DNA from: Mesorhizobium sp. NZP2298
Lineage (GTDB): Bacteria > Pseudomonadota > Alphaproteobacteria > Rhizobiales > Rhizobiaceae
Assembly: GCF_013170825.1 (NCBI RefSeq)
Contig: NZ_CP033365.1
Span: 248,001-312,000, forward strand
DNA: 64,000 nucleotides
Reading direction: 5' to 3'
Of the stretch, positions 17,149 through 24,726 are shown piece after piece (the stretch's first letter is position 1; each line of letters starts with the position of its first letter). The notes under the pieces are model-generated. The model was given only the letters and a program-made list of their open reading frames with translations. It was not told where the DNA came from and did no database searches. A program made the position numbers and the translations under genes.

Positions 17149-17301
17149 ATGGAACAGAATGTTGAAAAGCACGAGTACGAAACGCCAAGCCTGACGGTAC
17201 ATGGTTCCATTGAGACCATCACCCAGGGCGGTGGTGGCAGCACGGCAATCGACGCGTCGTTTCCCGCGCACACCCCAATCGGCGACCTGACGTTCTCCTG
17301 A
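17149..17301 (+). CDS. Lasso-peptide precursor
   Basis: A 50-residue peptide with a GGAG ribosome site 6 bases before the ATG. The leader (residues 1-26) contains Y10-x2-P13-x-L15-x3-G19-x5-T25, exactly the recognition motif read by lasso RRE proteins, with Thr at the -2 position. The predicted 24-residue core (27-50) starts GGGGSTAID, so a Gly1-Asp9 isopeptide gives a nine-residue ring; the tail begins ASFPAHTPIG and the chain ends in Phe-Ser. No cysteine is present, so it is a class II lasso peptide. The C-terminal Ser fits the kinase encoded downstream. Leader protease, cyclase and exporter genes follow on the same strand. Confidence 0.93.
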   Translation: MEQNVEKHEYETPSLTVHGSIETITQGGGGSTAIDASFPAHTPIGDLTFS

Positions 17302-17314
17302 GACTAACCTGGTT

Positions 17315-17340
17315 CCGGAGGAGTGACGTTGGGCCTCCGG
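17315..17340 (+). terminator. Hairpin just after the lasso precursor
   Basis: Arms CCGGAGG (17315-17321) and CCTCCGG (17334-17340) are exact complements around a 12-base loop, starting 14 bases after the precursor stop. It may stabilise the 3' end of the precursor mRNA. Confidence 0.45.
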
Positions 17341-17362
17341 GATCCACGACCATAAATGGAGC

Positions 17363-17388
17363 CGGGGATGAAAATCCCCGACTTTCCC
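17363..17388 (+). terminator. Intrinsic-terminator-like attenuator between precursor and biosynthetic genes
   Basis: Stem CGGGGAT/ATCCCCG (17363-17369 and 17374-17380) with a GAAA tetraloop, followed by a pyrimidine-rich ACTTTCCCTTTTG. A leaky terminator here would let the precursor be expressed at higher levels than the modification enzymes, as is common in RiPP operons. Confidence 0.55.
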
Positions 17389-17431
17389 TTTTGAACTGAC
17401 GACGCGTAGACCGTTGCAACGAGGTTTTGGC

Positions 17432-17731
17432 ATGAACTGGAACCCATCCGAGCACGATTGCGTAAGTGCCACCGGGGATGCCGTGGCTTGCGAATTTGGT
17501 GAGGGCCTCGCGCTTCTCAATCTCAAATCCAATATCTATTACAGTCTCAACGGCGTCGGCGCTTTCATCTGGGAGCTGATCCAGGAGCCGAAATCGATCG
17601 CCGATATCCGCGGCGCCGTGCTTGCGCGCTACAATGTCGACGCCGAGCGCTGCAAGGCCGACGTTGACGCATTGCTGCAAGGCCTGGCCGAAAACGGACT
17701 TGCGAGGCTGCAGCATGAGGCACTCGTCTAG
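17432..17731 (+). CDS. PqqD-like lasso RRE protein (B1)
   Basis: A 99-residue PqqD-family protein, the length and fold of the RiPP recognition element used in split lasso systems. Visible family features are VACEFGEGLALLNLKSNIYYSL (the beta-sheet face that binds the leader) and the helical part GAFIWELI followed by a second helix ending in the L-x-x-L pattern. It binds the YxxPxL leader motif and presents the precursor to the leader protease and cyclase. The ATG at 17432 follows GAGG (17421-17424); an upstream in-frame TTG was rejected. It lies 131 bp after the precursor, past two hairpins. Confidence 0.9.
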   Translation: MNWNPSEHDCVSATGDAVACEFGEGLALLNLKSNIYYSLNGVGAFIWELIQEPKSIADIRGAVLARYNVDAERCKADVDALLQGLAENGLARLQHEALV

Positions 17732-17750
17732 GCAGGCTCCGCAAAAGGTC

Positions 17751-18233
17751 ATGATCCCGCGGCAAAGACCTGTGATGGAACAAAGACCCAGGCCAACAAC
17801 CCGCCGGCCCGGTCGGCGAAGTTTGGCCAGGGTTCTGTCGCTGAGCGGCTCTGAAGCCCTTTTCCTCTGCCACTGCCTGCTGGTGGTCGCGGCCGTCCGG
17901 CTGGGGCTGACATTGTTCTCCTACAACCGTGTTCGTGGCATGGTGACCCAGCTCAACGCGCGCCAGTGCGCCAGCATGGGCGAGCTGCGGCTCGTCGCCT
18001 GGGGCGTCGCCGCGGCTGCACGGTTCGTGCCACGTGCCACTTGCCTTACCCAGGCACTTTCGGGTCAATACATTCTGGCACGCCAGGGCAATGCCTCCAA
18101 CATCCGTATCGGCATCGAACGCGGCACGGGCGAGCAATTGAAGGCGCATGCCTGGCTGGTCAGCGACAACCATGTCGTGCTTGGAGGCTCCGTCGACGGC
18201 TTCGCGCATCTGGTCGACCACGGCAGCAAATGA
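17751..18233 (+). CDS. Lasso-peptide leader protease, transglutaminase-like (B2)
   Basis: A protein of about 160 residues with the B2 cysteine-protease layout: C98 in ATCLTQALSGQYIL, H133 in AHAWL, and D149 in VDGFAHLVDH forming the Cys-His-Asp triad. An N-terminal hydrophobic helix (LFLCHCLLVVAAVRLGLTLF) precedes the domain. With B1 it removes the leader and frees the Gly1 amine for cyclisation. The start is not certain: ATGs at 17715 (overlapping B1), 17751 and 17775 are in frame; 17751 has AAAGG upstream and a 19-bp gap after B1. Its TGA overlaps the cyclase ATG (ATGA). Confidence 0.9.
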   Translation: MIPRQRPVMEQRPRPTTRRPGRRSLARVLSLSGSEALFLCHCLLVVAAVRLGLTLFSYNRVRGMVTQLNARQCASMGELRLVAWGVAAAARFVPRATCLTQALSGQYILARQGNASNIRIGIERGTGEQLKAHAWLVSDNHVVLGGSVDGFAHLVDHGSK

Positions 18234-20173
18234 GCGGCGTGGCCGGAATCCTGTTGCGACAGGGACACGCGATCGCGGTTCGGGGATCTGCGCCGGCGGA
18301 CGCGGCGACCGACATCCAGCAGATGCTGGCACGCATGCGCCACCGTGGTCCCGACGGAAATTCGTGGTGGCTGGACAGCGGCATCGCGCTTGGCCACGCC
18401 TGGCTCAACACCACGGATGAGGCCGGCCCCGGCCCGCTCACCATGGCCGGCGGCAAGCTCGCCATCACCGCCGATTGCCGGCTGGACAATCGCGACGAGC
18501 TGATGGCGAGGCTGGGTGTCCGCGACAGATCGGTCGCTGACGCAGTGTTGCTGATGCGGGCCTATCTGCGCTGGGGCGAATCCTGCCCCGTCCACCTGCA
18601 GGGCGATTTCGCCTTTGCCATCTGGGATGCCGAGCGGCAGCTGTTGTTTTGCGTGCGCGACCATTTCGGGGTCAAGCCATTCTACTACCACGCCGCGGAC
18701 CGGCGTTTTGCCTTTGCCTCCGAGATCGGGCCGATCCTTGGCCTCGACGGGGTCGATGCGCGCATCAGCGAGCACCGCATTTCGGGATTCCTGGCCGGAC
18801 TTCCCGACGACCCGCAATCCACGCCCTACGGCGATATCTTCAGCCTGCCGGCGCGTCACAGCCTCACCGTCACCGCCCAACAGGTGGTGCTGCGCCGATA
18901 CTGGCAGATCGAGCCATCGACGCGGCCGCTGCGATCGGATGCGGCGGAGGAATTTAGCCATCTGTTCGCTCAATCGGTGCGCAACCGGATGCGCGGCAGT
19001 CAGTCGATCGGCGCGATGCTGAGTGGCGGCCTCGACTCCTCCTCGATCGCCTGTGTCGCCGGCCTGCAGAACGCCGCCGAGCGGAAACCCAAGCTGCCGA
19101 CCTTCTCGCTGATTTTCGAAAAGGGCTCATCGATGGATGAGCGGGCGTTCATCGATGCCGTGCTTGACCAGCAAAAAACCGATCCGACGCTGATCCCTGT
19201 CGGCAATTATGCACCCTTCGCCGAGTTCGAACGGGTGCTGGAGGAGCAGGAAGGCACCTTCCTTGCGCCGGGCCTGACGCTGACCCGCGGCATCTACAGG
19301 ACCGCGGGCGCCAAGGGCGTCAAGGTGCTGCTCGACGGCCATGGCGGCGACGAGGTCGTTTCACAGGGCCATGGCCATCTGCACGAGCTTGCCAATGGCG
19401 GCAGGTGGCTGGACCTTTGGCGTGAGGTCCGCAGCGCCTCCAACACCTATGGCGACAGCACGCTCGCCCTCTATTTCCAGTTCCTGACCCTCTATGGGCC
19501 GGCATGGCGGATCGCCAGGCTGAGACAGCTGGCGAACTGGGCGCTGAACCGGATACGCAAACCCACTCGGATACAGCGCGGCCGCAGCTGGCGCGACCTG
19601 ATCAATCCGGACCTGGCCAGGCGCACCGAGATCATCGACCGTTTCCACCGGGCCGGATACATGCCGCCGGGCGTCCAGGCCAGCGACGCCTTGAGCCATC
19701 GCTGGATTCTCTTGAACGGCTATGTGCCGCACTCTTTCGAGGTGCTCGACAAGGCGGCCGCCAATTTCGGCGTCGAGCCACGGTATCCCTTCTGGGACAA
19801 GCCGCTGGTCGAATTCTGCCTGGCGCTGCCGGGCGAGGAGAAACTCAGCCACGGCTTTGGCCGCTATGTGTTGCGCCGGGCGATGGAGGGCGTCCTTCCG
19901 GCGGCGGTCCAGTGGCGGCGCGACAAGATCGATTTCACCGCCAATCTGGTCAATGGCATGGTGCGCAACCACCGCGACCTGCTGGAGCAATTGCTGGTCT
20001 CGGATGCCGGTCGCATCGAGCCCTATGTCAACCTGCCGCAGGTGAGCGCCGCATATGGCCGGCTGCTGCGCCAGCCCGATCAGGCAACCCCTCTCGATGT
20101 CCAGTATGTCTGGCGTTCGGCCTCGCTGTCACTCTGGCTGCGGCAGGTCCAGCATAGCGGGAGCCCAGCATGA
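18230..20173 (+). CDS. Lasso-peptide macrolactam synthetase, asparagine-synthetase-like (C)
   Basis: A 647-residue class-B asparagine-synthetase homologue: an N-terminal Ntn-type domain (RMRHRGPDGNSWW, near residue 40), then the ATP pyrophosphatase domain with the PP-loop SGGLDSSS at 265-272 and DGHGGDEV near 370. It should adenylate the Asp9 side chain and join it to the Gly1 amine, closing the lasso ring. Residue 2 is Ser rather than the Cys nucleophile of true asparagine synthetases, so glutamine hydrolysis should be absent, which suits a cyclase. It overlaps B2 and the kinase by 4 bp each, showing tight translational coupling. Confidence 0.92.
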   Translation: MSGVAGILLRQGHAIAVRGSAPADAATDIQQMLARMRHRGPDGNSWWLDSGIALGHAWLNTTDEAGPGPLTMAGGKLAITADCRLDNRDELMARLGVRDRSVADAVLLMRAYLRWGESCPVHLQGDFAFAIWDAERQLLFCVRDHFGVKPFYYHAADRRFAFASEIGPILGLDGVDARISEHRISGFLAGLPDDPQSTPYGDIFSLPARHSLTVTAQQVVLRRYWQIEPSTRPLRSDAAEEFSHLFAQSVRNRMRGSQSIGAMLSGGLDSSSIACVAGLQNAAERKPKLPTFSLIFEKGSSMDERAFIDAVLDQQKTDPTLIPVGNYAPFAEFERVLEEQEGTFLAPGLTLTRGIYRTAGAKGVKVLLDGHGGDEVVSQGHGHLHELANGGRWLDLWREVRSASNTYGDSTLALYFQFLTLYGPAWRIARLRQLANWALNRIRKPTRIQRGRSWRDLINPDLARRTEIIDRFHRAGYMPPGVQASDALSHRWILLNGYVPHSFEVLDKAAANFGVEPRYPFWDKPLVEFCLALPGEEKLSHGFGRYVLRRAMEGVLPAAVQWRRDKIDFTANLVNGMVRNHRDLLEQLLVSDAGRIEPYVNLPQVSAAYGRLLRQPDQATPLDVQYVWRSASLSLWLRQVQHSGSPA

Positions 20174-21186
20174 TGCCTCGCGACCAGCCGTTCGCCACCT
20201 GCCTTGGTGATCATCCTCCCCATGACGGGATGACGAGGGAGCGACGTTACTACCGGGCCTACGGCCTGACCGTCGCATCCGACGTGGCGTTGCCAGAACT
20301 GCAGCCGGCGGAACCGGCGACGCCGGATATCCTGATCGCCATCGGCATGATCGACATGCCGAAGCCTTCGCCCGAAACCGCGACGATCTTCCGCTTCGAG
20401 CCGGACCGGCAATATCTGGCATGGCATGCCGTCGGTGCCTTCCTGATCAGTGATTTCAGCCGCATCGATATCGAGCCGGCGCCCGGCGTCGACGACGCGC
20501 TGCTGGCCTTCCCGCTGCTCGGGCCGGTGATGGCATTGTTGCTGCACCAGCGTGGCCTGCTCGTCCTGCATGCCAGCGCCATCGCGGCGGCCGGGAGGGG
20601 CGCCATCTTCATGGGCGACAAGGGCGCCGGCAAGTCGACGACGGCAAGCGCGCTGATCCGAGCCGGACATGATTTGCTTACCGATGATGTCGTGGCGCTG
20701 GACCTGGCCAACCCGGCCACGCCGATGATCGTTCCGGGCTTTCCCCAGATCAAGCTAGCCGCAGATGCCGCGGCCGCGATTTCGCTTGGCCAGGCGGAGG
20801 TGCGGCCGCAAGTGCATCCGGCGATCGAGAAGATGCAACATCGCCTGCACGGCGCCTTCTCCGGAGGCACGGTGCCGGCGACCAGGATCTATGTCCTCGA
20901 GCGCGGCCAAAAGGCCGGGATCACGCCCTTGCCCGGTATCGCCGCCCTGCCGGCCATCATCAAATTCTCCTATGTGACGCGGTTCGGCCGCGCGGCGCTG
21001 TCCGGCGATTTCGCGACGCTGCATTTTCGCCAATGTTCAGCAATCGCTAACCATGTCGGCGTGTTCCGGCTGGAAGTTCCGACCGGCCTCGACAGGATTG
21101 GCGAGGCGGTGGAGCTGATCGAAGCCGACCTTGCGGTTGGCAGTTTAGCCGCCGGGGAGCCGGTGGCTGGCCGTCGGCAGCGGTGA
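20170..21186 (+). CDS. HPr-kinase-like lasso-peptide kinase (K)
   Basis: A 338-residue protein with a Walker A loop GDKGAGKST at 149-157, the following acidic TDDVVALD (near 177), and the HPr-kinase C-terminal pattern. There is no PTS context. Homologues in lasso clusters phosphorylate the C-terminal serine of the precursor, as shown for paeninodin-type systems. The precursor in this window ends in Ser, which fits directly. Its ATG overlaps the cyclase stop (ATGA), placing it inside the operon, before the exporter. An alternative start is the next codon (20173). Confidence 0.87.
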   Translation: MMPRDQPFATCLGDHPPHDGMTRERRYYRAYGLTVASDVALPELQPAEPATPDILIAIGMIDMPKPSPETATIFRFEPDRQYLAWHAVGAFLISDFSRIDIEPAPGVDDALLAFPLLGPVMALLLHQRGLLVLHASAIAAAGRGAIFMGDKGAGKSTTASALIRAGHDLLTDDVVALDLANPATPMIVPGFPQIKLAADAAAAISLGQAEVRPQVHPAIEKMQHRLHGAFSGGTVPATRIYVLERGQKAGITPLPGIAALPAIIKFSYVTRFGRAALSGDFATLHFRQCSAIANHVGVFRLEVPTGLDRIGEAVELIEADLAVGSLAAGEPVAGRRQR

Positions 21187-21194
21187 GGGCAATC

Positions 21195-23039
21195 ATGTCG
21201 AAGTTCTCGATCCTTCGCCTGTCGCTGTTTCATGATGTCGCCGCGTTCGGCGCCGTCATTGCCCAGATCGGCGGGCGACGGACCTGGACGGCGCTGCTGT
21301 TCCTCATCCTCGGCAGCCTAACGGAAGGCATCTCGATCCTGCTGCTTGTGCCGCTGCTGCACCTGGTCGGGCGCGCCGACCAGGATTTCGCGGTGCGGTT
21401 GCCGAACAATGATTTCGTGCGCTGGCTGGTTCCGGACGGAACGCTGCAACTGACGACGGTGCTGTGCGCGCTGGTCGGGCTCGTTGCCGTGCAGGCAGCA
21501 TTCAACCGCTTCAAGTCGGTCTACATGGCCAGGCTTCTGTTTGATTTCATCAACCGCTTGCGCATGAACCTGTTCGAGAGCATCGGCAAGGCGCGATGGG
21601 GGGTATTCTCGCGCATGCGCAGCTCAGACCTCGACCATGCCCTGACCGGCGACATCGATCGCGTCCAGGGCGCCGCCTTCTCGCTGCTGATGCTGGTGCA
21701 GATCGCGGTGCTTTTGGTGGGCTATCTCGTGATCTCCATGTTCATCTCGCCGGTCATGACGGCGTTTGCGATCGTCATCGGCATCGTGATGTTCATAGCG
21801 CTGCAGCCGTTTCGCTCGCGCGCCACAGCCTTCGGGCGTGTCCTGACCAGCAACCGCCAGGATCAATACCGGACAGTCTCGGAATTCCTCGGCGGCATCA
21901 AGGTGGCCAAGAGCCTGAATGTCGAGGCCAGTTATTTCGCGCAGTTGCAGGCAACCCTGGAAAGGATGAAGGCCGACAACATCGACTATGTGCGCAACAG
22001 CTCGATCGGTACCGCCGTATTCCAGGTGACGAGTGTCGTGGGCCTCAGCCTGTTCATCTACGTGGCGCTGGTCCGCTTCAACTTGTCGCTGGCCGAGATT
22101 GTCGTGCTGCTCCTGGTTTTCATGCGTATCGCGCCGCGCTTCATGGACATGCAGACGCAGGCCCAGCAGGTGCTGATCAACCTGCCCGCCTATATGGCCA
22201 TGCGCAGCCTGCAGGCACGCTTCGATGCCGAGCGCGAGCCGGGCCATGCCGAATTCGACGATGCCGAAAAGCTGTCGCTCGATACCGGGCTGAACATTCG
22301 CGGCGTCTCCTTCGGCTACGACGAAGGCGCCGGCAAGGCGGTGGTGAGCGACATCACCTTCGGGCTTCCGGCTGGCAAGGTCACCGCCCTGATCGGGCCT
22401 TCGGGGTCAGGCAAGAGCACGATCGCCGACATGCTGCTTGGCCTGCTCGAGCCGACCACCGGCAAGATCCTGGTCGACGGTGTCGAGATCGACGCCAGCA
22501 ATCGCCGTCGCTGGCGCGATCAGGTGGCCTATGTGCCCCAGGACGTGTTCCTGCTGCATGACACGATCGCGGCGAACCTGCGGCTTGCAGCGCCACAGGC
22601 CAGCGACGACGCGCTATGGACCGCGCTGCGCGCCGCACATGCTAGCGAATTCGTCGAGCAGCTCGGCCAGCGGCTCGAGACCGTGGTCGGCGACCGTGGC
22701 GCGCGCCTCTCAGGTGGCGAGCGCCAGCGCATTGCACTGGCGCGCGCGCTGCTGCGCAAGCCGTCGCTGCTCATCCTCGACGAGGCGACCAGCGCGCTCG
22801 ATTGGCAGAACCAGGCACTGATCGCCAGGTCGATCGATGGATTGCGCGGCGCAATGACCATCCTGACCATAGCGCACCGGCCTTCGATGATCGCCTTCGC
22901 CGACTGGGTGGTGGCGATGGAAGACGGCCGTGTGGTGGAGGTCGGACAGTATCAGCGGCTGAAGGCGAAGCCGGCGAGCCGGCTATCCAGGATGCTGTCG
23001 GGAGAACAGTCGGAAACCGAACCCGCCAATGTGGCCTGA
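21195..23039 (+). CDS. Lasso-peptide ABC exporter (D)
   Basis: A 614-residue half-transporter with fused domains: about six membrane segments in residues 15-320, then an ATPase domain with Walker A GPSGSGKST (401-409), signature LSGGERQR and Walker B LLILDEATSALD. It has the layout of McjD-type exporters, which expel the mature lasso peptide and give self-immunity. It begins 8 bp after the kinase stop and is the last gene of the operon; an in-frame GTG at 21183 is a weaker start. A weak hairpin follows at 23061-23088. Confidence 0.9.
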   Translation: MSKFSILRLSLFHDVAAFGAVIAQIGGRRTWTALLFLILGSLTEGISILLLVPLLHLVGRADQDFAVRLPNNDFVRWLVPDGTLQLTTVLCALVGLVAVQAAFNRFKSVYMARLLFDFINRLRMNLFESIGKARWGVFSRMRSSDLDHALTGDIDRVQGAAFSLLMLVQIAVLLVGYLVISMFISPVMTAFAIVIGIVMFIALQPFRSRATAFGRVLTSNRQDQYRTVSEFLGGIKVAKSLNVEASYFAQLQATLERMKADNIDYVRNSSIGTAVFQVTSVVGLSLFIYVALVRFNLSLAEIVVLLLVFMRIAPRFMDMQTQAQQVLINLPAYMAMRSLQARFDAEREPGHAEFDDAEKLSLDTGLNIRGVSFGYDEGAGKAVVSDITFGLPAGKVTALIGPSGSGKSTIADMLLGLLEPTTGKILVDGVEIDASNRRRWRDQVAYVPQDVFLLHDTIAANLRLAAPQASDDALWTALRAAHASEFVEQLGQRLETVVGDRGARLSGGERQRIALARALLRKPSLLILDEATSALDWQNQALIARSIDGLRGAMTILTIAHRPSMIAFADWVVAMEDGRVVEVGQYQRLKAKPASRLSRMLSGEQSETEPANVA

Positions 23040-23060
23040 GGCTGGATCGGGGGGTCGAGA

Positions 23061-23088
23061 ATTCAGGCTAGGCCGGCATCACCTGAAT
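23061..23088. terminator. Hairpin between exporter and exoX
   Basis: Arms ATTCAGG (23061-23067) and CCTGAAT (23082-23088) pair exactly around a 14-base loop, between the converging exporter and exoX genes. No long T-run follows. Confidence 0.35.
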
Positions 23089-23099
23089 ATCTGAACGCC

Positions 23100-23375
23100 C
23101 TAATGCAGGCTGCGCCGGGCGCTGCCCAGCTTCTCGCCTTCGGGCGCGTCGGGCGAGCTCAGCTTTCTTTCGGCTTCGCGTAGCCTGTCCGCAGGCGTCG
23201 GCGCGCTCCTGGCGATCATGGCATAGACGAGGATGAAATAGCCGGCCTGGATAACCGCCGCGCAGATGATGAGGCGCAGCAGCGTCGTGCCCAGCGAGGC
23301 GCCGCCAAGCCAGGACCAGGCGACGACGATCGCAAGAGCGAAAAGCATCCCAACGATGAATTTTGGAAGCGACAT
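23100..23375 (-). CDS. exoX: ExoX-type exopolysaccharide production repressor
   Basis: A small membrane protein (91 residues from ATG 23375, or 96 from ATG 23390) with two hydrophobic segments (FIVGMLFALAIVVAWSWL and LIICAAVIQAGYFILVYAMI) and a charged C-terminal tail. Length, the G-TTLL-x4-ICA-V-QAGYF stretch and position next to exoY match the ExoX/PsiA-type exopolysaccharide inhibitors, which act after translation by lowering the activity of the ExoY phosphotransferase. It is divergent from exoY across a 600-bp AT-rich region, as in other rhizobia. Confidence 0.82.
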   Translation of the reverse strand: MSLPKFIVGMLFALAIVVAWSWLGGASLGTTLLRLIICAAVIQAGYFILVYAMIARSAPTPADRLREAERKLSSPDAPEGEKLGSARRSLH

Positions 23376-23976
23376 TACCCAACAGCCCATAAACCGGCTC
23401 GGGTCATATCCAACAATTGCCCCACCCGAGCGCCGTCCCTTGTCATGCGGGCTTGTTAAATCACCCGCTCTCGGCCGGTTGCTTCCGGCCTTTCACCCTG
23501 TCGCCACTGTGACAGGTATAATTTGCAATTCTATTAAGGCGAGCAGGAGGCGGCAAGGGCAACCGCACATATTTTTGATTGAGCTTACGCGATCGACTCT
23601 GTCATGCTGCAACGCACACGACGGCATTTCACTCAACATGCAGCCGACGGCCTTTTTCAGTACAATCCGTAATATTAAGTAGTATTTTATGTTAATAGTC
23701 GTGAGGCTCGTACCTTTCTAAAGCACTAATATGTGGCGTCCCAGGCGAACGAGTACGCCCTGCCCAAAAATCGCCCCAAAAAGGTCCGTATTTTTTTCCA
23801 TTTGCCCATTTATTGTCACAAATTTGCTAAATATTCCGAAAAATGTGCATTGCTAGCTTATTATTTAGTCAATTCATGACGTGACTATTTCAATGGGCCG
23901 GGAAATTGTGTGTTGCGCTGCAACATTTTTTTGATATCGTGTGGTGAACCATTCGTTCAACGCATGGAGTTTCCGC
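23376..23976. promoter_or_regulatory. AT-rich exoX-exoY intergenic control region
   Basis: About 600 bp without a gene. The stretch 23670-23880 is markedly AT-rich with many T/A runs, unlike the rest of the window. TGC-N3-GCA palindromes lie at 23608-23616 (TGC-AAC-GCA) and, extended to TTGC-GCT-GCAA, at 23913-23923, about 55 bp before the exoY start. AT-rich exoY promoters are known targets of Ros/MucR zinc-finger regulators, so two layers of control are likely. Confidence 0.6.
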
Positions 23977-24654
23977 ATGAGGGATATTGCCAAGTCGGCC
24001 ACGGCGGGCTTTTCGCAGGCTGACACCGATTTTCCGCCGCCGATCGGCGGCCTCATCAAGCGCTGCTTCGATATCGCCGGTTCGCTGGTCGGTCTGATCG
24101 CTCTCAGCCCGCTGTTCGTGATGATTGCCCTGCTCGTCAAGTTTTCCGACGGTGGATCGATTTTCTATGGCCACCGTCGAATCGGGCGCGGCGGACGGAT
24201 TTTTCCGTGCCTGAAATTCCGCACCATGGTCCCGGACGGCGACAAGGTGCTGACCGCGTATCTTGCCACCAATCCGGATGCCAATGCGGAGTGGATAGCG
24301 ACCCGCAAGCTGAAGAACGACCCGCGTGTCACCCGCGTCGGAGCGGTGTTGCGGAAGCTCAGCCTTGATGAACTGCCGCAGATCATCAACATCCTGCAGG
24401 GCGACATGAGTCTTGTAGGGCCTCGCCCCGTGGTTCGTGACGAGTTGGAAATCTACGGCAGTGCCGCGGTGTACTATCTGAAATCCCGGCCCGGCCTGAC
24501 CGGCCTGTGGCAGGTCAGCGGCCGCAACGACGTCTCGTACGACAGCCGAGTCGCCTTCGACCGCCACTATGTCGAGAACTGGTCGCTGTTCGGCGACGTG
24601 CGCATCATCATCAAGACCGTGCCGGCCGTCTGGATGTCACGCGGCTCTTACTGA
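23977..24654 (+). CDS. exoY: ExoY undecaprenyl-phosphate galactosephosphotransferase
   Basis: A 225-residue priming sugar transferase. One membrane segment (IAGSLVGLIALSPLFVMIALLV) is followed by the conserved catalytic block: KFRTM near residue 86, LRKLSLDELPQIINILQGDMSLVGPRP near 125-150, and PGLTGLWQVSGRN near 172. It transfers Gal-1-P from UDP-Gal to undecaprenyl phosphate, the first step of succinoglycan synthesis. ATG 23977 with upstream GGAG is preferred over GTG 23941. It has the same size as S. meliloti ExoY and is followed by exoF. Confidence 0.93.
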   Translation: MRDIAKSATAGFSQADTDFPPPIGGLIKRCFDIAGSLVGLIALSPLFVMIALLVKFSDGGSIFYGHRRIGRGGRIFPCLKFRTMVPDGDKVLTAYLATNPDANAEWIATRKLKNDPRVTRVGAVLRKLSLDELPQIINILQGDMSLVGPRPVVRDELEIYGSAAVYYLKSRPGLTGLWQVSGRNDVSYDSRVAFDRHYVENWSLFGDVRIIIKTVPAVWMSRGSY

Positions 24655-24726
24655 CCGGCCGCAGGCACCAGGCATCCGGCGGCAAGCTCATCGGGCGATG
24701 GGGCTAAAACGGATCGGAACGTTCAG

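Noticed and set aside
17079..17273. 64-codon minus-strand frame over the lasso precursor
   Set aside because: The plus-strand precursor has a perfect leader motif and ribosome site; the reverse frame has none.
23061..23088. Strong terminator after the lasso exporter
   Set aside because: The dyad is only 7 bp with a long loop and no T-run, so it is listed as a weak hairpin only.
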